From Drouetiella sp036703255 (lineage in GTDB: Bacteria; Cyanobacteriota; Cyanobacteriia; Elainellales; Elainellaceae), in the NCBI GenBank assembly GCA_036703255.1, contig DATNPL010000049.1, forward strand, positions 44,414 through 108,413: a stretch of 64,000 nucleotides of DNA. The letters are read 5' to 3'. How positions within the stretch are numbered: the stretch's first letter is position 1; each line of letters begins with the position of its first letter. Of the stretch, positions 52,069-60,423 are shown one piece after another. Made by a program: the position numbers and the translations under genes. The notes beneath the pieces were generated by a model, which was not told the DNA's origin, searched no databases, and worked only from the letters and a program-made list of their open reading frames with translations.

Positions 52069-52260
52069 CGTTGCGCTGGGGTTAAAAGAATAGCTGTATT
52101 TTGCAGTGGCGTAGTCCAGAGTCCTCTCAATCAGACAGTGCCATAAGCAGGCCAGAGTAGGCGTCAGAGTAAGCATCGGAGTAGGATAGTGGGTAAGCCA
52201 CTGCCCGGACGCACAGCATTTGCATCGGCTCTACCCGGCTGAAACACAGTTTGTTGGGTC

Positions 52261-52941
52261 ATGATCAGCAGAAATGAATCCTTTTCGCGCACTTTCATGT
52301 GCCTGAGTTTCGCCACGGCTGCGCTGCTGGTTTTTGTGCAGTTGAAAGGTCTTTTGGCGCAGTCTCAGCCAAAATCTGCGGTCACGCCCGCCTCATCATT
52401 CATCGCATTTCCCGATCGCCCTCCTGCGGACTCATCTGGAAACCTACAGACTTTCTCGCAAGCCAGCGTAGACGCAAACTCCCAGGCCATTGCCCTGCTG
52501 CCCGGACTAGCGCCTAACTTGCAAATTGCTCTCAACCCCAATCCTTTGGCAAAACGTTCTGGATTAATTGTCGATTTGAGCGATCGCCAAGTTTATCTGT
52601 TTCAGGATGGCGCTCAAATTGCCAACTATGAGATCGCCATTGGACAAGCCGGGTGGGAAACACCCACAGGTCAGTTTCGGGTACTACATTTGCAAGCTGA
52701 TCCGGTATGGCAACACCCGTTTACGGGAGAAGTGTTTCCCCCAGGAGTCGGCAATCCTCTCGGGAGCCGTTGGATTGGCTTCTGGACAGATGGACAACAC
52801 CAAATTGGGCTGCATGGAACGAACCAAGACGACTTGATTGGTCAAGCCGTTTCTCATGGCTGCATCCGCTTGCGCGATGCTGACATTCAGGCAGTTTATG
52901 CCCAAGTGGCGATCGGCACTTCTATCTTGATTCGTCCTTAA
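52261..52941 (+). CDS. L,D-transpeptidase (YkuD family)
   Basis: 226 residues with a signal anchor (LSFATAALLVFVQLKGLLA). The YkuD domain shows RSGLIVDLSDRQVYLFQDG and the catalytic GLHGTNQDDLIGQAVSHGCIR, in which Cys attacks the donor stem peptide. It forms 3-3 crosslinks in peptidoglycan or links proteins to it. About 190 bases after the SPOR-like beta-helix gene on the same strand, which fits a shared cell-wall role. Confidence 0.93.
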   Translation: MISRNESFSRTFMCLSFATAALLVFVQLKGLLAQSQPKSAVTPASSFIAFPDRPPADSSGNLQTFSQASVDANSQAIALLPGLAPNLQIALNPNPLAKRSGLIVDLSDRQVYLFQDGAQIANYEIAIGQAGWETPTGQFRVLHLQADPVWQHPFTGEVFPPGVGNPLGSRWIGFWTDGQHQIGLHGTNQDDLIGQAVSHGCIRLRDADIQAVYAQVAIGTSILIRP

Positions 52942-52961
52942 AGAATCGCAAGTTAACCTGT

Positions 52962-53010
52962 AATAGTTTTTAGAAGTGCTGCGCGGAGCACAGCACTTCT
53001 AAAAACTATT
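52962..53010. repeat. Family A hairpin, copy 3
   Basis: AATAGTTTTTAGAAGTGCTG continued by CGC pairs with GCACAGCACTTCTAAAAACT continued by ATT, with one mismatch, around GGA. Compared with copy 2, paired changes occur at two stem positions. It lies between the convergent L,D-transpeptidase and response regulator genes. Confidence 0.85.
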
Positions 53011-53019
53011 GGATTTGCT

Positions 53020-53421
53020 TTAATCCATGATCCTAAGTTGCCGATCGCCCTGCGCTACCAAGGTCAGAATCTGGTCGGCTAGCGTTAGCGGGTCAAACGG
53101 TTTGATAATGACACCTGCCATGCCTAACTGCGTAAACTGAGAGCCTTCAGAGTCCGTCAGTTTGGCCGTTAGCAACAGCACAGGAATCGGCTGAGTTTCG
53201 GGATTGAGCTGGAGTTGCTGGAAGGTTTCTAATCCATCCATGTCAGGCATCATCAGATCTAGAAGGATGACATCGGGGCGATCGACAGCAGCAATTGCCA
53301 AGCCTGCACGACCAGAGCCTGCTGCTGAAACGCGCCAGTGCCGGGTGACTTCCAGACAAACCTGAGTCGATCGGCGAATCAGCTCGTCGTCATCAATAAC
53401 CAAAATATGTTGGATTGACAT
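53020..53421 (-). CDS. Stand-alone response regulator (CheY-like)
   Basis: 133 residues from the ATG at 53419-53421. The receiver fold shows VIDDDELIRR (acidic pocket), ILLDLMMPDMDG (phospho-Asp), LLTAK (Thr/Ala) and IIKPFDP (Lys). There is no output domain, so it passes phosphate on or acts by binding a partner. It is 7 kb from the PAS kinase gene and not obviously its partner; it lies 46 bases downstream of bciB. Confidence 0.93.
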   Translation of the reverse strand: MSIQHILVIDDDELIRRSTQVCLEVTRHWRVSAAGSGRAGLAIAAVDRPDVILLDLMMPDMDGLETFQQLQLNPETQPIPVLLLTAKLTDSEGSQFTQLGMAGVIIKPFDPLTLADQILTLVAQGDRQLRIMD

Positions 53422-53467
53422 GGCTAACTTGACGGTTAACTGACGGTTCACTTGACGAGTTCACAGC

Positions 53468-54709
53468 TCACTCAGGCAGCTTGTATTGCCCCACAATTTT
53501 CTTGGCATACTCCGGCACATGAGCCTCTAGCTTTTCGGGATAGTTGCGTTGCACGTACAGGTAGTTGCGCGTGAAGTGAGAGTCGATCGAGAAGCGGGCA
53601 TATTCCAGTCCTTTAGGCCCAATTTTTTCGATCAATACGCCCATAAGCTGCGCCGCCCACATGGGCAAAGTCACACCTTTGTCGTAGGCCGGAATACTCT
53701 GCTGTACCGCATTTTTGCGATCGCCTTTCGACATCACAGGCTGAGTCTCAATCTGATCCATTGCCAGATCGAGCATCTCTTGACCGCGATCGTTTCGCAC
53801 CACAATCCACTGCCAGCCAAAAGGCGCACCCATGTAGCCCACCACCAAATCCGCCAAAGAATTGACGTAATCGAAGCAGCTCATGCAGGAGGGGGCAAAA
53901 ACATCCTTGAGCTGATTGGTTTTTAGCCCAAAGAAAGGCACAGTCTCAGTCGAGCCATCTTCATGCTTGAAATGCACCCGAAAATCCTGCATAAACTCAT
54001 AGTGGACAACGGTTGAAGGCGATCGGCTAGTCGTGTCTAAAAACTTTTGTAGCCCTGCCCGCGTCACATTATCGACACAGGGAGTGCCCAAAACATAGAG
54101 CTTTTCTAAGCCCAGTTCTTTTTCGACAGCGCGCAGCGCCTGAATTTGACAGCCAACTCCAATCACAAGCAATCGCTTCATGCCCGACTGCTCAATCTGC
54201 TCTAGCACCGACAGATTGGGCGATAGGGTTGGCTTGTTGACCCGCGCCGCCAAAATTTCTTCGGGAGTGCGGGCAATGATGGGCATCGGCTGAAACCGAT
54301 CTTCTGCGGTATTTTGGACGCAAACCACGCCCTCGACCAGGCCGCGATTCAGCATTTCAATGGCGATCGAGCTAACAATCCCAGTCCATTGCGCCCCGGC
54401 GATCGGCTCGGTTTTGCGCGCAGCCATCATGGTTTGGCTCACTCCAAAGTACCAATCCTCTTCGCTGTTTAGATCGCGGCTACGTCCGTGGGTTTGGGCT
54501 TCTAGCTCCGGAATTTGCTGATTTAAGAAAGCGCAGGCTTCTTTGACATAGTGAACGTAGTAGGTGTCACAGAGTCCACACTCGCTACAGAGATCTTTGG
54601 CAGGACGACGACTGCCGGGTTTCAGCGCTTTGGCTTTCTGGTGATTTGTCTTGTGGCTGGCCAAATCACGGGGAAAATCAGGTCGGGAATCAGGCAGGGC
54701 TGAGGTCAT
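53468..54709 (-). CDS. bciB: 3,8-divinyl (proto)chlorophyllide 8-vinyl reductase, ferredoxin type
   Basis: BciB uses ferredoxin, FAD and Fe-S clusters to reduce the 8-vinyl group in chlorophyll synthesis, as Synechocystis Slr1923 does. The FrhB-like protein has the N-terminal Cys cluster LCSECGLCDTYY, GVGCQIQALRAVEKELG, VLGTPCVDNVTR, and APSCMSCFDYVNSLADLVVG for further iron-sulfur ligands. 413 residues. It is divergent from the M16 peptidase pair. Confidence 0.93.
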   Translation of the reverse strand: MTSALPDSRPDFPRDLASHKTNHQKAKALKPGSRRPAKDLCSECGLCDTYYVHYVKEACAFLNQQIPELEAQTHGRSRDLNSEEDWYFGVSQTMMAARKTEPIAGAQWTGIVSSIAIEMLNRGLVEGVVCVQNTAEDRFQPMPIIARTPEEILAARVNKPTLSPNLSVLEQIEQSGMKRLLVIGVGCQIQALRAVEKELGLEKLYVLGTPCVDNVTRAGLQKFLDTTSRSPSTVVHYEFMQDFRVHFKHEDGSTETVPFFGLKTNQLKDVFAPSCMSCFDYVNSLADLVVGYMGAPFGWQWIVVRNDRGQEMLDLAMDQIETQPVMSKGDRKNAVQQSIPAYDKGVTLPMWAAQLMGVLIEKIGPKGLEYARFSIDSHFTRNYLYVQRNYPEKLEAHVPEYAKKIVGQYKLPE

Positions 54710-54980
54710 TGCAGTAAAAAAGGGTGAGCGATCGTCTCCTGTTTATATGATCACAATACCGCAATCGGGCAAGAGAGGACTGAGGTTCGGATGTGATTGC
54801 CCGATAGATCAACTTGCTCAATTTGCAGAGCCTGCCCAATTCGCAGAGTCTGCTCAATTTTGTATCAACGTAGAGAATATCACCTCATCCCGCCCGAATG
54901 AACCAGGACAGGTTAGGATTATATGATCATCAAATCTTAATCCAAACTACCCGACCCCAACTACCCGACATTGAGGCGAT

Positions 54981-56261
54981 TTGATAGCACTTCTCAAAGC
55001 TGACTTTTCCCAAGTTGATCACTTTCCGGCTCGTGAGTATCGGCTAGCAAATGGACTCACGCTTATTCACCAACAGGTTCCAGCGTCACCTGCCGTCATG
55101 GTTGATGTGTGGGTAAGGGCAGGGGCGATCGCTGAGCCTGAAGCCTGGTCGGGCATGGCGCACTTTCTAGAGCACATGATCTTTAAGGGAACCGATCGGC
55201 TTCCCCCTGGAGCGTTTGATCAAATCATCGAAAATCGCGGCGGGCTGACCAATGCTGCCACGAGTCATGACTATGCTCATTACTACATCAATACAGCAGC
55301 CTCTGACCTGTCGGATACGTTGCCCTGTCTAGCTGAGCTGTTGATCAATGCCGCCATTCCAGACGAAGAATTTGCGCTAGAGCGAGAGGTAGTCCTCGAA
55401 GAAATTCGCCAGTCGCAGGATGATCCCGATGGGCTAGGCTTCCAAGCTTTGATGGAAACAATCTATCAACAGCATCCTTATGGTCGTCCGGTGTTAGGTA
55501 GCCCCGAAGCCTTGCTGGCGCTATCGCCCCAAGAAATGCGCTGCTTTCATCGCGCCCACTATCAGCCTGAGAACATGACAGTGGTTGTCGTTGGCGATGT
55601 GGATTGGGAATCCGCTCTAGAGCTAGTCGATCAGTCCTTTAACTTCAACTCACCTGCCGTTTGTCCCAAGCCAGAAATTTTGGCAGAACCGCCGCTGACG
55701 CAAATTCGGCGGCAAGAACTACGTTTACCCCGCTTAGAGCAAGCCCGTCTGATGATGGCTTGGGCAGGGCCAGGGGTAGAAGATATGCGGAGCGCTTACG
55801 GGCTAGATCTGCTTTCGGTGCTGCTGGCGGGTGGAAGAACGGCACGCCTGGTTCGAGAGCTACGCGAAGAGCGGCAGTTGGTGCAAGATATTGGCAGCGG
55901 TTTTTCACTTCAGCGGCACTCTAGCCTATTCACGCTGACGGCATGGCTAGAGCCACAGTATTTGGCTCAGGTAGAGGCTATCATTGGCGATCGCCTCTCT
56001 GAACTAGCGGCTGTCCCAGTCAGCGAAGTGGAGCTAAATCGCTACAAACGGCTGCTGTGCAACGACTACGCTTTCTCGACCGAGACTGCTAGCCAGATTG
56101 CAGGACTATATGGCTACTACAACACAATTGCCCAAGCCCATCTAGCAATTCGCTATCCTGAAGTGATTCAGTCTTTTCAGCCTGAAGAATTGCGGCAGCT
56201 TGCCAGCCAATATCTTTCGCCTCTGCGCTACGCAGCCACAGTGCTGATACCAGAGGGCTAA
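54981..56261 (+). CDS. M16 zinc peptidase, catalytic subunit
   Basis: 426 residues. The inverted zinc motif HFLEH is at His61-Glu64-His65, with the downstream Glu in EREVVLEEIRQSQDD. It resembles mitochondrial processing peptidase beta and cyanobacterial M16B enzymes that degrade peptides or transit sequences. The start is a TTG at 54981; no ATG is available near. It is followed 41 bases later by a non-catalytic paralogue, so a heterodimer is likely. Confidence 0.92.
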   Translation: MIALLKADFSQVDHFPAREYRLANGLTLIHQQVPASPAVMVDVWVRAGAIAEPEAWSGMAHFLEHMIFKGTDRLPPGAFDQIIENRGGLTNAATSHDYAHYYINTAASDLSDTLPCLAELLINAAIPDEEFALEREVVLEEIRQSQDDPDGLGFQALMETIYQQHPYGRPVLGSPEALLALSPQEMRCFHRAHYQPENMTVVVVGDVDWESALELVDQSFNFNSPAVCPKPEILAEPPLTQIRRQELRLPRLEQARLMMAWAGPGVEDMRSAYGLDLLSVLLAGGRTARLVRELREERQLVQDIGSGFSLQRHSSLFTLTAWLEPQYLAQVEAIIGDRLSELAAVPVSEVELNRYKRLLCNDYAFSTETASQIAGLYGYYNTIAQAHLAIRYPEVIQSFQPEELRQLASQYLSPLRYAATVLIPEG

Positions 56262-56302
56262 CACGTCAGTTTGTTTCAAGCCATCCATCCCCTCATTAAC
56301 TC

Positions 56303-57616
56303 ATGCCTGTAAAGCATAGCGTCGCTCACTTGCTGCAAAATCGCACCGTTCATCGCGCTGTTTTAGAAAACGGAATTGTCGTGCTAGCCGTAGAAAACCC
56401 AGCCGCCGATATCGTGGCAGGTCGTATCTTTATCCAAGCAGGCAGTCGCTATGAGTTGCCAGAGCAGGCTGGACTGTCTCACCTGATGGCCTCTGTAATT
56501 ACCAAGGGCACCGATCGCCTCTCTTCCCAAGAAATAGCTGAGCAGGTAGAGTCGGTAGGGGCAAGTCTGGGAGCCGATGCCGCTTCAGACTACTGCCTCA
56601 TGAGCCTGAAGACCGTCTCTGCCGACTTTGTCGAGATGCTAGAACTCATGGCAGAAGTCATGCGATCGCCCGCTTTTCCCGAAGCCGAAGTAGAGCTAGA
56701 GCGTCGCTTGACCCTGCAAGGCATTCGTTCTATGCAGGAGCAGCCGTTTGCAGTTGCCAACAGCCAACTCCGCCAAACCCTGTATCAAAACCATCCCTAT
56801 GCATTGCCCAGTCTAGGCACCGAAGAAACTGCGGCTAAGTTGACCCAAGCCGACTTACAGCGTTACCATCAAACCTACTTCCGTCCCGACAATCTGGTCT
56901 TCAGCATTGTTGGACGCATCGCCTCTGAGGAAGCCATTGCCCTCGTCGATCGCTTTTTTGGGGACTGGCAACCGCCGCAGCAGGAAAACGGTCAGCTAGT
57001 GCCGCTGTCGATCCCCCATACTCCTACCTTAGCCTCTCACCCAGAGCGGGTCGTCACCGTACAAGACACCCAACAGGCGATCGTCATGTTGGGTTACCTG
57101 GCCGTGGCGGTAGACAGTCCCGATCACATGGCGCTGAAGCTGTTGAATACTTACCTGGGGAATGGTTTATCCAGTCGGCTGTTTGTCGAGCTGCGCGAAA
57201 AGCGCGGCTTGGCCTATGAGGTGTCGGCTTTTTATCCGACTCGGGCAGATGTATCGCACTTTGTGGCCTACATGGGCACGGCTCCTGATAATGCGGCGAT
57301 CGCGCTGGACGGCCTGCGCCATGAGGTCGATCGGCTTCGCACAACCCCGCTGACTGCGGAGGAACTGCAATCTGCCAAAAATAAGCTGCTGGGGCAATAT
57401 GCCTTGGGCAAACAAACCAATGCCCAAATTGCTCAAATCTTTGGCTGGTACGAAACGCTAGGTCTAGGCATTGCTTTTGATGAACAGTTTCAGCAGCAGG
57501 TTGCCGATGTCACGGTAGAAGCCGCCCAAGCCGTAGCAGAACGGTATTTCGTTGAGCCGTATGTGTCGTTGGTTGGCTCCGAAAAAGCGGTAGAGCTGGC
57601 GGCAGCGACAATCTAG
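56303..57616 (+). CDS. M16 peptidase-like, non-catalytic subunit
   Basis: 437 residues with the M16 fold, but the zinc site is lost: SHLMAS replaces HFLEH. The conserved C-terminal Arg-Tyr-type element is retained (LSSRLFVELREKRGLAYEV), which binds substrate in trans in characterised pairs. It therefore should partner the upstream catalytic gene. Same strand, 41-base gap, one operon. The region after its stop holds a family B element. Confidence 0.92.
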   Translation: MPVKHSVAHLLQNRTVHRAVLENGIVVLAVENPAADIVAGRIFIQAGSRYELPEQAGLSHLMASVITKGTDRLSSQEIAEQVESVGASLGADAASDYCLMSLKTVSADFVEMLELMAEVMRSPAFPEAEVELERRLTLQGIRSMQEQPFAVANSQLRQTLYQNHPYALPSLGTEETAAKLTQADLQRYHQTYFRPDNLVFSIVGRIASEEAIALVDRFFGDWQPPQQENGQLVPLSIPHTPTLASHPERVVTVQDTQQAIVMLGYLAVAVDSPDHMALKLLNTYLGNGLSSRLFVELREKRGLAYEVSAFYPTRADVSHFVAYMGTAPDNAAIALDGLRHEVDRLRTTPLTAEELQSAKNKLLGQYALGKQTNAQIAQIFGWYETLGLGIAFDEQFQQQVADVTVEAAQAVAERYFVEPYVSLVGSEKAVELAAATI

Positions 57617-57685
57617 GTGGTTTAAAGCAACAGTGCGCTTTTCAAGTTTTTGGCGCTCTGCGTACCCAAAATCCTAAAAAGCTCA

Positions 57686-57785
57686 ATATGAATTTCAAAT
57701 AGGTTAGAACAAGTTATGTTTTGAAAGCCGCACTAGGCGCGGCTTTCAAAACATAACCCATTTGGATCTAAGCGTGTAGCGCTAT
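57686..57785 (+). mobile_element. Family B MITE-like element, copy 3
   Basis: The right half (TAACCCATTTGGATCTAAGC and GTGTAGCGCTAT) is nearly identical to copy 1. The left terminal repeat has decayed, leaving AATAGGTTAGAACAAGTTA. The hairpin GAAAGCCGC/GCGGCTTTC is intact with covarying bases. It sits between the M16 and ugd genes, which converge. Confidence 0.7.
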
Positions 57786-57799
57786 GTCAAAGCTTGAGG

Positions 57800-59137
57800 T
57801 TAGGACTTCAAGCCGATCCCTTCGTAGTTCGCCACGCTAGTTTTATCCAGCATCCGGCGACCGTCAATCACCAGTGGCGGGCTTTCCAGTCCAGCAATCA
57901 GCGCCGGAATTTCCTGGAAATGCTGCCAGCGGGTCATGACCAAAATGGCAGAGACTCCTGCGATCGCTTCCTTCAGGTCATCTCGGAAATCAACAGCCGT
58001 GCCAAACACCTTCTCAGCTTCGTGACGCGCGATCGGATCATAGGAGGTGACGATCGCCTTTTCATCCAGCAGAGTTTGGGTGACGGGCAGCGCCGGAGAT
58101 TCGCGGATGTCGTCGGTTCCGGGCTTAAAGGCCATGCCCAAGACAGCCACTTTCGTGCCCTCCAGAGTCGGAATATGCTTTTTCAGCATTTCGATCATCT
58201 TTTCGGGCTGGTTAGCGTTGACTTCAATCACCGATTCCAGCAAGTTCATTGGGCTACCCGCCTTATTGCCGTAAGCGATCAGCGCCTTCACGTCTTTAGG
58301 GAAGCAGCTGCCACCAAAGCCGCAGCCTGCCGCCAGATAGGTAATGAAGGAGGGAAAAATCCGCTCGCCTGTTTCCAAAATCGGCGTAAACCGCTTGTCT
58401 AGATGCACGCCATGCATCGCTTCTGTCACATCTACGCCCACCGTGGCGCAGAGGTTACCGATTTCGTTGGAAAAAGAAATCAAGGTTGCCAGCAGCGAAT
58501 TGGCCGTGTATTTGATCATCTCGGCAGTCTTGGTGTTGGTGCGGATTTTGTCCACCCCTTCAAATACAGCGTAGAGTTCCGCTAGAGCATCTTGACTGCG
58601 GGTATCAATGCCGCCCAAGACGATGCGATCGGGGTACATAAAGTCAGGAATTGCCTCGCCTTCCTTCAGAAATTCGGGGTTCATGCCCACACCGAAATCT
58701 GCGCCCGCTTTTTTGCCGGAAGCTTGCTCCAGAATCGGCAGCACCACTTCATCGGAAGTGCCGGGAACGACGGTGCTCTTGACGATGACAACGTGATACC
58801 CGTCTTTGTCCTTTAGCACGGCACCGATTTGCTCAGCCACTAGCTTGATGTACTTGAGGTCAATCTCGTTGCCATCAAACGGCGTGCCCACGGCAATCAG
58901 CGAAATATCGGTATCCATCACGGCCTGACGCAAATCGGTGGTTGCCACCAAATTCGTGCCAATGTTCTTCTGCAACAGCTCTTCTAGTCCGGCTTCATAG
59001 ATTGGCGGGATGCCCTTGTTGATTTGATCGACCTTCGCGCGATCGACATCCACACAAATCACCTGATGTCCTTTTTCCGACAGGCAAACGCCCGACACCA
59101 AACCCACATAGCCCGTTCCAACAACTGATACCTTCAT
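57800..59137 (-). CDS. ugd: UDP-glucose 6-dehydrogenase
   Basis: Ugd oxidises UDP-glucose to UDP-glucuronate. The NAD site is KVSVVGTGYVGLVSG, with VDVDRAKVDQINKG following; the catalytic Cys lies in GFGGSCFPKD near residue 277. The C-terminal UDP-binding domain includes VLGMAFKPGTDDIRESP. 445 residues. Last gene of a five-gene minus-strand sugar operon. The adjacent epimerase-like enzyme could use its product. Confidence 0.97.
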   Translation of the reverse strand: MKVSVVGTGYVGLVSGVCLSEKGHQVICVDVDRAKVDQINKGIPPIYEAGLEELLQKNIGTNLVATTDLRQAVMDTDISLIAVGTPFDGNEIDLKYIKLVAEQIGAVLKDKDGYHVVIVKSTVVPGTSDEVVLPILEQASGKKAGADFGVGMNPEFLKEGEAIPDFMYPDRIVLGGIDTRSQDALAELYAVFEGVDKIRTNTKTAEMIKYTANSLLATLISFSNEIGNLCATVGVDVTEAMHGVHLDKRFTPILETGERIFPSFITYLAAGCGFGGSCFPKDVKALIAYGNKAGSPMNLLESVIEVNANQPEKMIEMLKKHIPTLEGTKVAVLGMAFKPGTDDIRESPALPVTQTLLDEKAIVTSYDPIARHEAEKVFGTAVDFRDDLKEAIAGVSAILVMTRWQHFQEIPALIAGLESPPLVIDGRRMLDKTSVANYEGIGLKS

Positions 59138-59140
59138 GGT

Positions 59141-60250
59141 TTATGCATCCTCCGCAACTTGATTGTCTTGATACCAAATCAGCGATCGCCGTAGACCTTC
59201 ATCCGGCACAATGCAGGGTTCATAGCCCAGCTCAGTCCGCGCTTTGGTGATGATGGGGCAGCGGCGGTTGGGGTTATCTACCAAATAGGCTTTGTCATCG
59301 CTTTCTTGGCGAATCACCTTTCCGGTGTAGCCAAACAGCTCAGTGGCCAGTTCTACCACTTTGTCGGCCAGCGTCGCCATTGAGATTTCTGGGGTTTCAA
59401 TGCCGATGTTGTAGGCTTCGCCTGCACGACCCACCACCAGGATCTTGTAATAGCCGACGATCGCGTCTGCAATGTAGCAGAAGGTGCGAGTGGGCGATCC
59501 ATCCGACAGCATGACGATATCGCGCCCAGAGAGGACATCCCGCGCAAAATCGGGCAGGACGCGCTTGTCGGTAATCTTCAAACCTGGCCCATAGTTATTA
59601 AAAGGGCGGGCGATTTTAATGGGCAAGTCGTACTGTTCGGCAAAGTTGACGCAGAGGGTTTCGCCATAGCGCTTCGATTCGTCATAGCAAGCCCGAGGTC
59701 CGGTGCAAGAGACATTACCGCGATAGGTTTCGGGGGTAGGAATGCTCTCAGGAGTCGGATCGCCGTAGATTTCGCTCGTAGAGTAGAACAGGAAGCCCTC
59801 GACGGGTTTGCCCGCATCTTTATGCTGCTTACAGTACTCCAACAGCGTCCGCAGTCCGTTGACGTTGGCATCCATTGTCTCGATCGGATATTTGCGGTAG
59901 TAGGTGGGAGAAGCGATCGACGCCGCATGAATAATGAACTGGAAGTCGGGGATATCTGCGGGTAAAGGATGGGTGATATCGTGCTTCTTGAGAATCAGGT
60001 TTGGATCGCTCTCCAGATCGGTCAGCCACTCAGGAATACCCCGGATGTAGTTGTCGTAGACGGTGAGGGCGATCGGCTCTAGCCCCGAAATCGTGTTCCA
60101 GTACAGCACCGACTGCACCAGGTAGTAGCCGAGAAATCCAGCTCCGCCGATGATCAGCAGGCTCTTGCCTGACATTTGAGTAAATTCGGCTTGCAGATTG
60201 CCACAGATGTATTGCAAATCGGCATCAATTACGTCTTTCGCGGTTTTCAT
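59141..60250 (-). CDS. NAD-dependent epimerase/dehydratase (UDP-glucuronate decarboxylase-like)
   Basis: 369 residues of the extended SDR family. The NAD site is IIGGAGFLGYYL, and the catalytic Tyr-Lys pair is in ACYDESKRYGE. RPFNNYGPGL and NPNRRCPIITKARTELGYEP resemble UDP-xylose synthases (UXS/ArnA C-terminal). With ugd immediately downstream (3-base gap) it could decarboxylate UDP-glucuronate to UDP-xylose. An alternative is a CDP-sugar dehydratase/epimerase working with rfbF. Confidence 0.9.
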   Translation of the reverse strand: MKTAKDVIDADLQYICGNLQAEFTQMSGKSLLIIGGAGFLGYYLVQSVLYWNTISGLEPIALTVYDNYIRGIPEWLTDLESDPNLILKKHDITHPLPADIPDFQFIIHAASIASPTYYRKYPIETMDANVNGLRTLLEYCKQHKDAGKPVEGFLFYSTSEIYGDPTPESIPTPETYRGNVSCTGPRACYDESKRYGETLCVNFAEQYDLPIKIARPFNNYGPGLKITDKRVLPDFARDVLSGRDIVMLSDGSPTRTFCYIADAIVGYYKILVVGRAGEAYNIGIETPEISMATLADKVVELATELFGYTGKVIRQESDDKAYLVDNPNRRCPIITKARTELGYEPCIVPDEGLRRSLIWYQDNQVAEDA

Positions 60251-60423
60251 GAATCTCCTTACTTTGAATAATTTGCTCGAAAGTACGGGTAAACGGGGGC
60301 AGCAGAAACTCAGGTGGGCAATGCCCGCCGCTTTTCTCTCTTTAGTTAGCCCAAGTTAGCCTCGAAATCCTCTAGCCGTTAAACGGCTGATTAACTGACA
60401 CAGCGTTCGTCAGTCAACCGACT

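Noticed and set aside
54651..54926. 91-residue plus-strand frame between bciB and the M16 gene
   Set aside because: It overlaps the start of bciB, its repeated QFAEPAQFAES-like stretch comes from the 18-bp DNA repeat, and there is no ribosome site or family.
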